From Promicromonospora sp049532985 (GTDB lineage Bacteria > Actinomycetota > Actinomycetes > Actinomycetales > Cellulomonadaceae), in contig NZ_CP186693.1 of NCBI RefSeq assembly GCF_049532985.1, positions 2,108,001-2,172,000 of the forward strand: a stretch of DNA of 64,000 nt. The letters run 5' to 3'. The first letter of the stretch is position 1. Each line of letters begins with the position of its first letter. Of this stretch, positions 7,533 through 16,200 are shown piece by piece. The position numbers and the translations under genes were made by a program. The notes under the pieces were generated by a model, which was given only the letters and a program-made list of their open reading frames with translations, was not told the origin of the DNA and searched no databases.

Positions 7533-8609
7533 GTGGGACACAAGCGGGTCACGCTCGCCGACGTCGCGCGGGCAGCGGGGGTGTCGTCGTCGACGGCCTC
7601 GCTGGTCATGACGGGTCGTGGTCGCCAGCTGCGGATCTCCGAGGCGGTGCACGCACGAGTGCGTGCCGCGGCCCAGGACCTGGGCTACCGGCCGAACGCC
7701 GTGTCGGTCGGGCTGCGCAAGGGCACCACCAGGACGCTCGGGTTCGTGTCCGACAGCGTGGCGTCCTCCCGCCTCGCCGGCGACATGATCAAGGGCGCGA
7801 TCGAGGCCGGCCGGGAGCAGGGGTTCATGCTCTTCATCGGCGAGACCGGCGGCAAGCCGGCCGAGGAGGCCAAGCTCGTCGAGGCGATGCTCGACCGGCA
7901 GGTCGACGGGATCATCCTCGCCTCGATGTTCACCCGGTCCCGGCCCCTGCCCGAGGACGTCGACCGCATCCCCGCCGTCCTGCTCAATCTCGTCGCCCCG
8001 CCCGGGGCGACCGTCCCGAGCGTCGTGCCGGACGAGGAGCGGGCCGGGCGCGAGGCCGCCCAGCTGCTCCTCGACGCGGGCCACCGGGAGATCCACCTGA
8101 TCGGCGCCGGCCCGGGAGCGGACGACTGGCCGGCGGTGTCCGTGGCCGCCCACCAGCGGCTCACCGGGATCCTGGGCGCCCTGGAGGCCGCCGGCGTCCG
8201 GCCCAGCTCCGGGTACGAGGATCCCGCGTGGCTCCCGCAGCAGGGCTGGGACGCGTTCCAGCGGATCGTCGCCGGAGGCGGCGGCCCGCCGCGCGCGCTC
8301 ATCTGCTTCAACGACCGCCTCGCGTTCGGCGCGTACCAAGCCGCCCAGGAGGCCGGCCTGACCATCCCCGACGACGTCTCCGTCGTCTCGTTCGACGACG
8401 CCTCCGTCGCCGGGTGGCTCAGGCCCGGGCTCACCACCTTCGCGCTCCCCCACCGCGCTCTCGGGCGACGCGCCGTCGAGCTGCTGCTGGAGCTGGTGGC
8501 CCAGGGGAACGACGCCGCCCCCGCCACGGCGGCTCCCGTCGTCCACCGCCTGCCGATGCCCCTGCGGGCACGAGGGTCGGTCGCCGCCCCACGGGCGGCG
8601 GGTACCTGA
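7533..8609 (+). CDS. LacI family transcriptional regulator
   Basis: 358 residues from the GTG at 7533, preceded by GGGAGGAGGG. The HTH is VTLADVARAAGVSSSTASLV with the hinge helix about residues 48-58 (LGYRPN). A periplasmic-binding-protein-like sensor domain follows. It is divergent from the sugar importer. Two closely matching palindromes, one in this intergenic region and one in front of the secreted esterase at 2781, define a likely local regulon. It is presumably released by an imported oligosaccharide. An 8-bp hairpin (8582-8600) overlaps its 3' end and faces the convergent HxlR gene. Confidence 0.92.
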   Translation: MGHKRVTLADVARAAGVSSSTASLVMTGRGRQLRISEAVHARVRAAAQDLGYRPNAVSVGLRKGTTRTLGFVSDSVASSRLAGDMIKGAIEAGREQGFMLFIGETGGKPAEEAKLVEAMLDRQVDGIILASMFTRSRPLPEDVDRIPAVLLNLVAPPGATVPSVVPDEERAGREAAQLLLDAGHREIHLIGAGPGADDWPAVSVAAHQRLTGILGALEAAGVRPSSGYEDPAWLPQQGWDAFQRIVAGGGGPPRALICFNDRLAFGAYQAAQEAGLTIPDDVSVVSFDDASVAGWLRPGLTTFALPHRALGRRAVELLLELVAQGNDAAPATAAPVVHRLPMPLRARGSVAAPRAAGT

Positions 8610-8626
8610 CCCCTGGCCGTCTCCTC

Positions 8627-9019
8627 TCAGGACGAGCGCGACGCCGCCGTCCGCGCCCGGTCGATCTCGGCGATGTGCTCCTCCGCCCACTCACGCAGCA
8701 CCTCCAGCGGCCCCGACAACGAGCGACCCAGCGGCGTGAGCGCGTAGAACACGCGCGGCGGCACGGCGTCCTCGACCCGGCGCGCGACCAGCCCGTCCGC
8801 GCCGAGCGACCGGAGCGTCTGCGACAGCATCTTGTGCGACACCCCCGGCATGAGGCGGTCGAGCTCGGCGAACCGCAGCTCCCGCCCGCCGTCCTCGGCG
8901 AGCAGCTTGACGATCATCACGGTCCACTTGGAGCCCACGCGGTCCAGGAGCTGCCGGGTCGGGCAGGCCGGGTCGAACAGGTCCCCCCGACCGGCGCCCG
9001 CACCACTCGTCGTCACCAC
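8627..9019 (-). CDS. HxlR family transcriptional regulator
   Basis: About 130 residues with a single winged-helix domain (HxlR/MarR-like): CPTRQLLDRVGSKWTVMIV, then RFAELDRLMPGVSHKMLSQT as recognition region. The Cys before TRQLL is the conserved N-terminal cysteine that in some HxlR proteins senses electrophiles. I prefer the GTG at 9019 because AAAGGTGG precedes it; a GTG at 9037 in the same frame adds six residues. It is divergent from the alpha/beta hydrolase at 9113, with a symmetric element inside its own promoter. Confidence 0.88.
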   Translation of the reverse strand: MVTTSGAGAGRGDLFDPACPTRQLLDRVGSKWTVMIVKLLAEDGGRELRFAELDRLMPGVSHKMLSQTLRSLGADGLVARRVEDAVPPRVFYALTPLGRSLSGPLEVLREWAEEHIAEIDRARTAASRSS

Positions 9020-9064
9020 CGGGTAACCACCTTTCACCGAAGTGCGCTCTTCCGCGCGGGCACC

Positions 9065-9092
9065 ACCCTACCTACGGTGACGTTGTCACCAA
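9065..9092 (-). promoter_or_regulatory. HxlR promoter with operator in the spacer
   Basis: Minus-strand -35 TTGGTG (9092-9087), 16-bp spacer, -10 TAGGGT (9070-9065). Most of the perfect inverted repeat GGTGAC-GTT-GTCACC (9076-9090) falls in the spacer. A longer-range pair GGTAACCA (9022-9029) and TGGTTACC (9093-9100) flanks it. Confidence 0.5.
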
Positions 9093-9112
9093 TGGTTACC
9101 GGAGGACGAGAG

Positions 9113-9943
9113 ATGACCGGCATCGATGTACGGACCGTGACCGCCCACGGCGTCGACCTGAACGTCGCGATCGCGGGCTCCGGCCCGGCGGTCCTGCTGC
9201 TGCACGGCTTTCCCCACACCTGGGCCGTGTGGTCACCCGTGATCCCCCGGCTCGCCGCCGCGCGCACGGTGATCGCGCCCGACCTGCGCGGGCTGGGCGA
9301 CTCGCAGCGCACGGCCGGCGGGTACGACGCCGCGACCACGGCGGCGGACGCCGTCGCCGTCCTGGACGCCCTCGACGTCGCCACGGCGGACGTGGTGGGC
9401 ATCGACCTCGGCGCCTCGACGGCGACGCTCCTGGCACTGACCGCGCCCGACCGCGTCCGCCGGCTGGTCGCGATGGAGGGACTGGTGGGCACCCTGCCGG
9501 GCGCCGAGGACTTCCTGCGCGACGGCGCCCCCTGGTGGTTCGGGTTCCACTCCGTGCCGGGCCTGGCCGAGCACGTCCTGGCGGGCAACGAGGCCCCCTA
9601 CCTCGACTTCTTCCTCCGGGCGGGCACCCGCGGCCACGGGGTCGACGCCGCCTTCCGGGCCCAGGTGCACCGCACCTACGCCGGGACCGGCTCGCTGCGG
9701 TCCGCGTTCGAGTACTACCGGGCCCTGCCCGCGAGCGCCGCACAGATCGCCGACGCCGCTGCGGGTCGGCTCACCATGCCGGTCATGACGGTGGGGGCCG
9801 CCCCCGTCGGAGACGCGACGTTCCGTCAGCTCAGCCGTCTCGCCGACGACATCGTGGGCCACGTCGTCCCGGACTGCGGGCACATCATCCCCCAGGACCG
9901 GCCGCGCGAGCTCGCCGCGCTGCTGGAGGCCTTCCTGGCCTGA
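9113..9943 (+). CDS. Alpha/beta hydrolase, epoxide hydrolase/dehalogenase-like
   Basis: 276 residues; ATG preceded by GGAGGA. Alpha/beta hydrolase fold with HGFPHTWAVW (oxyanion HG), the nucleophile elbow GIDLGAS in which the nucleophile is Asp rather than Ser, and the C-terminal catalytic His in DCGHIIPQDRP. An Asp nucleophile is the hallmark of soluble epoxide hydrolases, haloalkane dehalogenases and fluoroacetate dehalogenases. The WWF segment at about residues 142-144 is in the cap region. It is cytoplasmic. The divergent HxlR regulator suggests induction by a reactive electrophile or xenobiotic, which is inference. Confidence 0.82.
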   Translation: MTGIDVRTVTAHGVDLNVAIAGSGPAVLLLHGFPHTWAVWSPVIPRLAAARTVIAPDLRGLGDSQRTAGGYDAATTAADAVAVLDALDVATADVVGIDLGASTATLLALTAPDRVRRLVAMEGLVGTLPGAEDFLRDGAPWWFGFHSVPGLAEHVLAGNEAPYLDFFLRAGTRGHGVDAAFRAQVHRTYAGTGSLRSAFEYYRALPASAAQIADAAAGRLTMPVMTVGAAPVGDATFRQLSRLADDIVGHVVPDCGHIIPQDRPRELAALLEAFLA

Positions 9944-10070
9944 GCCGCTGCTGCCCGCACCCTGCGGCCGGCGGGCACGCGTCGCCGCCGCGCGCTCGCG
10001 TGTCACGGTGCGGGCTCCGACGCGGGGAACCGCTGCCGGCGCCCTACGTCATCCGGGCCGTCGCGCGTCC

Positions 10071-10442
10071 CTACAGCGCGCGGGAGACGTGGTAGTGGCT
10101 GATCAGCCAGCGTCCGTCCCGCTCCACGGCGACGACGGTGAGGTGCACGCGCACCGGCCCGTCCGGGCGACGGAAGGTGACGTCCGCGTATCCGAGCACG
10201 GCGCCCGGTGCGAGCTCGCGGGTGTGGAGCACGGTGTGATCGGCGGTGAGCCCGACCGGCTGCTTGCCGTAGTAGGCCATGACGGCGTCGCGGCCGAAGG
10301 CCGGCTCCGGGTCGAAACCCTGGAACAGGGCGTCCTCGGTGAACTGGGCGGCGATCTGCTCGAGATCGCGGCGGCGGATGCCGTCCACCCAGCGGTCGAG
10401 CAGCGCCGAGATCGTGGCGGTGGCGGTTTCGGGGTGGGTCAT
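10071..10442 (-). CDS. SgcJ/EcaC-type NTF2-like protein
   Basis: 123 residues forming one SnoaL/NTF2-like cone (alpha helix LLDRWVDGIRRRDLEQIAAQF, then beta strands ending VVAVERDGRWLISHYHVS). Such proteins of the SgcJ/EcaC group are small cytoplasmic proteins of mostly unknown reaction, often linked to oxidoreductases. It lies downstream of, and in the same direction as, the SDR at 10528, but a strong hairpin stands between them, so it may be partly independent. Confidence 0.75.
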   Translation of the reverse strand: MTHPETATATISALLDRWVDGIRRRDLEQIAAQFTEDALFQGFDPEPAFGRDAVMAYYGKQPVGLTADHTVLHTRELAPGAVLGYADVTFRRPDGPVRVHLTVVAVERDGRWLISHYHVSRAL

Positions 10443-10494
10443 GACAAGGGTCTCCTGGTTCGGTCGTTCGACGACGGGACGGCGGGCGGGACCT

Positions 10495-10521
10495 ACGGGG
10501 CGGCCCGGCGGGCCGCCCCGT
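10495..10521. terminator. Hairpin terminator between SDR and SgcJ-like gene
   Basis: 12-bp perfect stem (ACGGGGCGGCCC / GGGCCGCCCCGT) with a 3-nt loop, 6 bp after the SDR stop on the minus strand. Confidence 0.65.
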
Positions 10522-10527
10522 CACGGC

Positions 10528-11235
10528 TCAGTGGCCGGCGATCTGCCCGCCGTCGATGTGCAGGAACTCGCCCGTCACGAAGGGCGACTGCTCCAGGTAG
10601 ACGACGCCGCGGGCGACGTCGTCGATCTCGCCGAGGCGGCCCATCGGGTGGAGGCCGGCGAGCGCCTCGTGCGTCTCCTCGGGGTGCATCGGGGTCTTGA
10701 TGACGCCGGGCGAGACGGCGTTGAAACGGATGCCCTGCGCCGCGTACTCGATGGCCAGCGCGCGGGTCGCCGAGGCGATACCACCCTTGGTCACGGAGGC
10801 CAGGGCGGAGGGGAACACGGACAGCGCGCTCTCGACGAGGGTGGTGGTGATGCTGACGACGTGTCCGCCACCGGACGCCTGCATGTGCGGGATGACGCGC
10901 TGGGTGAGGTGGAAGAAGCCGCCGACGTTGATGGCGACCATGGTGTCGAGGTCCTCGGCGGTGTACTCGGTGAACGGCTTGGCGATGAAGACGCCGGCGT
11001 TGTTCACGAGCGTGTCGACGCGCCCGAAGCGCTCGACGGCGGTCTTGACGATCATGTCCGCCGTCGCCGGGTCCGAGATGTCTCCCGCGACGACCGCGAG
11101 GTCGTCCGCCTCCTCCTGGTCGATGGTGCGCGAGCTGGCCACGACGGCGTACCCGAGCTGCCGGTACGCGACCACGAGGCCTGCACCGATGCCCTGGGAG
11201 GCCCCCGTGACGATGGCTACCTTGCGAGTGCTCAT
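10528..11235 (-). CDS. SDR family oxidoreductase lacking the catalytic Tyr
   Basis: 235 residues of a Rossmann short-chain dehydrogenase: cofactor motif TGASQGIG at residues 10-17, NNAG at about 79-82 and the retained Lys in SVTKGG. The usual Ser-Tyr pair is absent: the segment reads SITTTL (Thr instead of Ser) and PSALASVTK, so the YxxxK tyrosine is Ala. The family fold is certain, but classical hydride-transfer chemistry is doubtful. It is divergent from the TetR gene at 11325 across a perfect inverted repeat, so it is probably repressed by it. Confidence 0.85.
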   Translation of the reverse strand: MSTRKVAIVTGASQGIGAGLVVAYRQLGYAVVASSRTIDQEEADDLAVVAGDISDPATADMIVKTAVERFGRVDTLVNNAGVFIAKPFTEYTAEDLDTMVAINVGGFFHLTQRVIPHMQASGGGHVVSITTTLVESALSVFPSALASVTKGGIASATRALAIEYAAQGIRFNAVSPGVIKTPMHPEETHEALAGLHPMGRLGEIDDVARGVVYLEQSPFVTGEFLHIDGGQIAGH

Positions 11236-11267
11236 TGCCTGAGCTCCTTGTCGTTCGATCTAGTAGA

Positions 11268-11288
11268 CGGTCGGTCAACTACCGACCG
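11268..11288. promoter_or_regulatory. Candidate TetR operator
   Basis: Perfect 8-bp inverted repeat CGGTCGGT / ACCGACCG with a 5-nt spacer between the divergent SDR and TetR genes. A second symmetric core GACCGGTC lies at 11304-11311 beside the TetR start. Confidence 0.6.
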
Positions 11289-11324
11289 CTTCCCGTTATA
11301 GTTGACCGGTCGTATACTGTCAAC

Positions 11325-11939
11325 ATGCCGAGAAGCTCAGATGGTCGAGAACGCCTGATCCAAGCGGGCGTGGAACTGTTCTCCCAGCGCCCCTACGGCT
11401 CGATCGGCGTCGCGGAGCTCTGTGCGCACGCCGGCGTGAACAAGGGGTCCTTCTACTACTTCTTCCCGTCCAAGGAGGCACTGGCGCTGGCCGTCATCGA
11501 CCGCCACTGGTCCTGGCAGCAGGGCGTCTGGGCGCAGATCCTGGACGGCCCTGGCACGATCCTCGAACGGCTGCGCGGGCTGTTCGACGCCACCGCCCAG
11601 ATGCAGATCGATGCCCGCGCGGGCACGGGGTGGGTCACGGGCTGCCTCTTCGGCAACCTGGCACTGGAGGTCAGCTCCCAGAACGAGCCGGTACGGGTAC
11701 GGCTCCAGGAGATCTTCGACGAGCAGATCGACATGATCCGCACCCGCCTCGCCGCGGCCGTCGAGTCGGGCGACCTGGAGCGCCCCGTCGAGGACGTGGA
11801 CGGCGCCGCCAAGGCGATCGTCGCGCAGCTCGAAGGGCTCGTGCTCTTCGCCAAGGTGTTCAACGACCCCTCGCACCTGGACGCCCTCTGGCAGAACAGC
11901 CTGCTGCTGCTCGGGCTCACACCGGCGAACGCGGCCTGA
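11325..11939 (+). CDS. TetR/AcrR family transcriptional regulator
   Basis: 204 residues. N-terminal HTH with IGVAELCAHAGVNKGSFYYFFPSKEAL (residues about 26-52), followed by a TetR_C-like ligand domain with VTGCLFGNLALE, the pattern of the NemR/AcuR-like subgroup. A TATACT hexamer lies only 6 nt before the ATG and no Shine-Dalgarno is present, so the message may be leaderless. It is divergent from the atypical SDR and probably controls it and itself through 11268-11311. Confidence 0.9.
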   Translation: MPRSSDGRERLIQAGVELFSQRPYGSIGVAELCAHAGVNKGSFYYFFPSKEALALAVIDRHWSWQQGVWAQILDGPGTILERLRGLFDATAQMQIDARAGTGWVTGCLFGNLALEVSSQNEPVRVRLQEIFDEQIDMIRTRLAAAVESGDLERPVEDVDGAAKAIVAQLEGLVLFAKVFNDPSHLDALWQNSLLLLGLTPANAA

Positions 11940-11994
11940 CGCCGGCGGGCCTGAGGCGTTCCTGACTGATCGCACACTGTTCATTAATGATCCA

Positions 11995-12024
11995 TTGCCC
12001 TTTTCTGGAAGTGCCGCCTATAAA
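11995..12024 (+). promoter_or_regulatory. Predicted promoter of the SGNH hydrolase
   Basis: -35 TTGCCC (11995-12000), 18-bp spacer, -10 TATAAA (12019-12024), about 55 bp before the start codon. A perfect palindrome TCATTAATGA lies immediately upstream, near 11981. Confidence 0.5.
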
Positions 12025-12078
12025 GGTACAGACCGGGTCATCAGGGGTGACCCGGCATACCTGCGGGGGGTGCTGTCC

Positions 12079-13095
12079 ATGAAGCGACACCTGTTACGCA
12101 TCGTCGGAGCCATCGCGGCGACCGGCCTGGCCACCATCGGACTCACGGCGACACCGGCGCCGCCGTCGTACGCCGCCGGCGAGTCCTACGTCGCCCTCGG
12201 CGACTCCTACTCCTCCGGAACCGGCACCAGGACCTACATCGACGACGGCACCGAGTGCCTGCGCTCGACCTACGCCTACGCCAGCCTCACCGCGGCGGCC
12301 AAGGGCTACACGCTCAACTTCCGCGCCTGCTCGGGCGCGGTCGTGGCCGACGTGCAGAACACCCAGCTCAGCGCCCTGAGCTCCAGCACCCGCTTCGTGA
12401 CCATCTCGGTGGGCGGCAACGACGCCGGTTTCGCCGACGTGCTCACCGAGTGCGCCCTCCCGGCGTGGGCCAGCGACTGTGCCGGTGCGGTGGCGGGTGC
12501 CCGCTCGTTCATCAACGGCACGCTCCCGGGCCGACTGAGCGCCGTGTACGGCGCGATCCGCACGCGGGCACCGAACGCGAAGGTCGTCGTGGTGGGCTAC
12601 CCGAAGATCTTCATGGGTGAGGACTGCAACCTCGCGACCTTCTTCAGCCCCGAGGACCAGACGGCGCTCAACAACGCCGTCGTGCTCATCAACTCGGTCA
12701 CCTCCTCCGCAGCGTCCGCGCGGGGGTTCACGTTCGTCAACCCGGTCAGCCGGTTCACCGGCCACGCGGTGTGCGACTCGACCGAGTGGATCAACGGGTT
12801 CTCCAACCCCGTCCAGGAGTCCTACCACCCCAACCGGCTCGGCCACTCCACCGGTTACCTCCCGCTCGTCAGCGGTGTACTGACCGGGACGAGCAGCGTG
12901 GCGACCGACGCCGTCCTCACCGCGGCGCGGGCCGGCGCCGCGGACCAGGCGGAGCTCCAGCGGAGGTACGCCGAGCAGGACCGCTCGATCAGGCCGAAGC
13001 TCTTCCGGCCGCCGACCGAGGACCGGCTGCGCGAGCTGGCGAAGGAGAAGGGCGTCGACTACGACGCCTGGCGGGCGACCGGGTCCCACGCCTAG
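12079..13095 (+). CDS. Secreted SGNH/GDSL esterase-lipase
   Basis: 338 residues. Signal peptide about residues 1-34 (ATGLATIGLTA, cleavage near SYA). Block I GDSYSSGTG holds the catalytic Ser, followed by the block III GGND motif and the block V HPNRLGH catalytic dyad region. Paired cysteines in the mature protein fit the disulfide pattern of Streptomyces-type extracellular GDSL lipases and acylhydrolases. About 60 charged C-terminal residues (AELQRRYAEQDRSIRPKLF) extend beyond the core. It is a monocistronic unit between its own promoter and a strong hairpin. The substrate, whether lipid or acetylated glycan, is undetermined. Confidence 0.88.
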   Translation: MKRHLLRIVGAIAATGLATIGLTATPAPPSYAAGESYVALGDSYSSGTGTRTYIDDGTECLRSTYAYASLTAAAKGYTLNFRACSGAVVADVQNTQLSALSSSTRFVTISVGGNDAGFADVLTECALPAWASDCAGAVAGARSFINGTLPGRLSAVYGAIRTRAPNAKVVVVGYPKIFMGEDCNLATFFSPEDQTALNNAVVLINSVTSSAASARGFTFVNPVSRFTGHAVCDSTEWINGFSNPVQESYHPNRLGHSTGYLPLVSGVLTGTSSVATDAVLTAARAGAADQAELQRRYAEQDRSIRPKLFRPPTEDRLRELAKEKGVDYDAWRATGSHA

Positions 13096-13100
13096 GACGC

Positions 13101-13132
13101 GAGCCCGTCCGGCCCACGGGCCGGACGGGCTC
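13101..13132. terminator. Hairpin terminator
   Basis: Perfect 15-bp stem (GAGCCCGTCCGGCCC / GGGCCGGACGGGCTC) closed by AC, 6 bp after the SGNH hydrolase stop. Confidence 0.85.
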
Positions 13133-13284
13133 CGTCGCACCCGACAGCTCACCCCATTCGGCCAGAGGGGTTGAAACGTTTTCGACACACGGGCGTCACG
13201 GCAGTGGTCAGGACGCATGCCAGCGTCTGCCCGACAGGTCCGGCCTTCCGCGCGGACCACACTGCGTGAACCCTGGAGATCGTC

Positions 13285-16200
13285 GTGAGAACGAGAAGAT
13301 CAGTCGTCGCGGCCACGGTCGCCGCACTCGTCGTGGGCGTCCTGCCGACGGCGGCCGCCGAGAGCCCCACGCCACCGGACGCGGCCGCGAGCGCGGCGTC
13401 GCCGCCCGCGGTCCCCGACGCCGACGTCGTCCTCGTGACCGGCGACCGCGTCACCACCGGCACCGGCGCCGACGGCTCTCCGACCGTCGGGTTCGAGGCC
13501 GCACCCCGCCCCGACGGCCGCCCGGTCACCTACGAGGCCTTCGGCGACGCGGCCGGCCACTACTTCGTCGTCCCCTCGGACGTCGCGCCCCTGGTCCCGG
13601 ACCGGCTCGACCTGAGGCTCTTCGACGTCGCCGCGCTCGACGCGGCGCAGGACGAGGGCACCGACCTGCCCGTGATCGTCGGGACCACCGGCGCCCGCGC
13701 CGCGCGGGCCGGCGCGCCGGCCTGGAAGACCCTCGGCGTCGACGTCGACCGGTCCCTGGAGTCCATCGACGCGGTCGCCGGCGACGTCCCGGCCGACGAC
13801 GCCCGCGAGCTCGTCGACGCCGCCGAAGAGGGCGAGACCGTGACCAAGGTCTGGCTCGACGCCCCGCTCGAGACCTCGGACGCCGACTCGGCGCCCCAGA
13901 TCGGCGCGACCGACGCGTGGGACGCCGGCGTCGACGGCACGGGGGTCACCGTCGCGGTCCTGGACTCCGGCATCGACACGAGCCACCCCGACCTCGACGG
14001 CGGCGTCGTGGCCCTCGAACGCGACTTCACCGGGTCGGGCAGCGCCGGCGACGCGCTCGGCCACGGCACGCACGTCGCCTCGATCATCGCGGGCAGCGGC
14101 GAGGCGTCGGACGGAGAGAACCGCGGTATGGCCCCCGGTGCCCGGCTGCTCAACGGCCGCGTGCTGAACGACGAGGGCGAGGGCGAGGAGTCCTGGGCCA
14201 TCGACGCCATGGAGTGGGCGGCGGCCAACGGGGCCGACGTCATCAACATGAGCCTGGGCGTCCGTGGTGCTTACACCGACGGCACCGACCCGGCGGCGCT
14301 CGCCGTGGACGCGGTGTCCGAGCGCTACGACACGCTGGTGACCATCGCAGCGGGCAACGAGGGCAACTGGGGCACGCCGTTCACGGTCACGACGCCCGGC
14401 ACGGCCGACAGCGCCCTGACGGTCGGCGCCGTGACGGACTCGGACGCCATCGCGTACTTCTCCTCGATGGGGCCCCGGGCCGGCGACCACGCGATCAAGC
14501 CGGACATCGCGGCGCCCGGCGACGGGATCGTCGCCGCCCGGGCCGCGGGTACCAGCCCCGAGGTGCCGGTGGGCGACCACTACGCGGCCATGTCGGGCAC
14601 CTCGATGGCGACGCCGCACGTGGCCGGCGCGGCCGCGCTGCTCAAGCAGGCACGCCCGGGCCTGGACGGCGAGGCCCTCAAGTCCGTGCTCATGGGCTCC
14701 GCCCAGCCCGCGGGCAACTCGGTGTTCGCCGAGGGCGCCGGGCGCGCCTGGGTGCCCGGCGCGATCGCCGAGACCGTCTACGCCACACCGGCGTCGCTCT
14801 CGTTCGGCCTGTTCGGCTCGCCCCGGGCCGACCAGGAGCCGCGGACCGAGACGGTGACGTACACGAACGACTCGGACACGGCCGTCGAGGTGGACCTCGC
14901 CCTCTCGGTCAACGCGGCCGACGGCGAGCCGGTCCCCGCGGGTCTGACGTCGCTGTCCGCCGACTCCCTGGCGATCCCGGCCCACGGCACGGCGTCGGTC
15001 GACGTGACGATCGACCCGCGCGTCGACGAGCCCGACGTCTTCGCCGGGGTGCTGCGTGCGAGCGGGGCCGGCTTCCCCGCCGTCCGGACCGTGCTGGCCT
15101 TCCAGGTCGACCCCGACATGTACACGCTGCGCATCGAGGCGAGCCGCCTGGGCGGGCTGCCCGCGGGCAACCCCGACGCGGGCTGGGTCCACGGCATCGA
15201 CGACCCGAACGTGAACCAGTGGTTCCAGTTCACCGACGGCGTGGCCGAGGTGCGCCTGCCTGCCGGCCGGTACGCGGTCCTGGGCCAGCTCTTCGACGCG
15301 GTGTCCCCCAAGGCGGCCTTCCTGGACGGCGTGGTCAACTTCGCCCGGGACGCCGACCTGACGGCGGGCGACGTGACCCTCGTGCTGGACGGCAGCACCG
15401 CCGTGCCGGTGCGGATGGACACGCCGCAGAAGGTCGCTCCCCGCGCCCTGTCCTCCGAGCTGGTCCGCGACCTGCCCGGCCGCGTCGGCCCGGTGGTCAC
15501 CGACGTCTCGTTCAGCACCGGCGACTACACCGGCGGCATGGATCTCACCGCCTACGTGCTGCCGGGCGACGGCCCTCTGACGGGCGGGACCACGGTCGCG
15601 TCGCGCTACCTGCTCGACCAGCCGCTGCTCGACGTCTCCGCCACCGGCCGGGGCAAGCCGCTCGACGTGTCCCGCGAGCTCGGCTGGGCGGTCCGCTCGC
15701 CGCGGTACGAGGGCCGGATGGCGGCGCGGCTCGTGGACGGGGGGACGGGCACGCCCGAGGAGCTGGCCGAGGTACGGGCCCAGGGCGCGGTCGTGCTGGT
15801 CGAGGACACCGGGGACCTGTCGCTCAACCCGCAGTCCCGGGCCGCGAAGGACGCCGGCGCGGTCGCGCTGATCGTGTACGGGTCCACGCCGGGCCCGTTC
15901 TACCACCAGGTGGACAACCGGACGATCAACACCATGGAGGACCAGGCCCTGCCGACGCTCACGCTCGAGCGCGACCTCGGGCTGGCCCTCGTGGACGCGG
16001 CACACCGCGGTGCGACCCTGCGGGGCACGGGCCGCGCGACGCCGTCCTACCAGTACGTGCTGGGCTACACCGAGGGCGGCACGACGATCCCCCGCTCGCT
16101 CACCTACCGGCCCTCGGCCAGGGACCTCGCCGCCGTCGAGACCGAGCTGCGGTCGTTCAAGCCGTTCGCGCCCGGGCTCCGCAACGCGGAGCGGGTCACG

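Noticed and set aside
13171..13185. AAACGTTT-containing palindrome before the subtilase as a LacI/cre site
   Set aside because: Only the central 8 bp are symmetric and the flanks do not fit the TGnAAnCGnTTnCA form, so I do not call it an operator.
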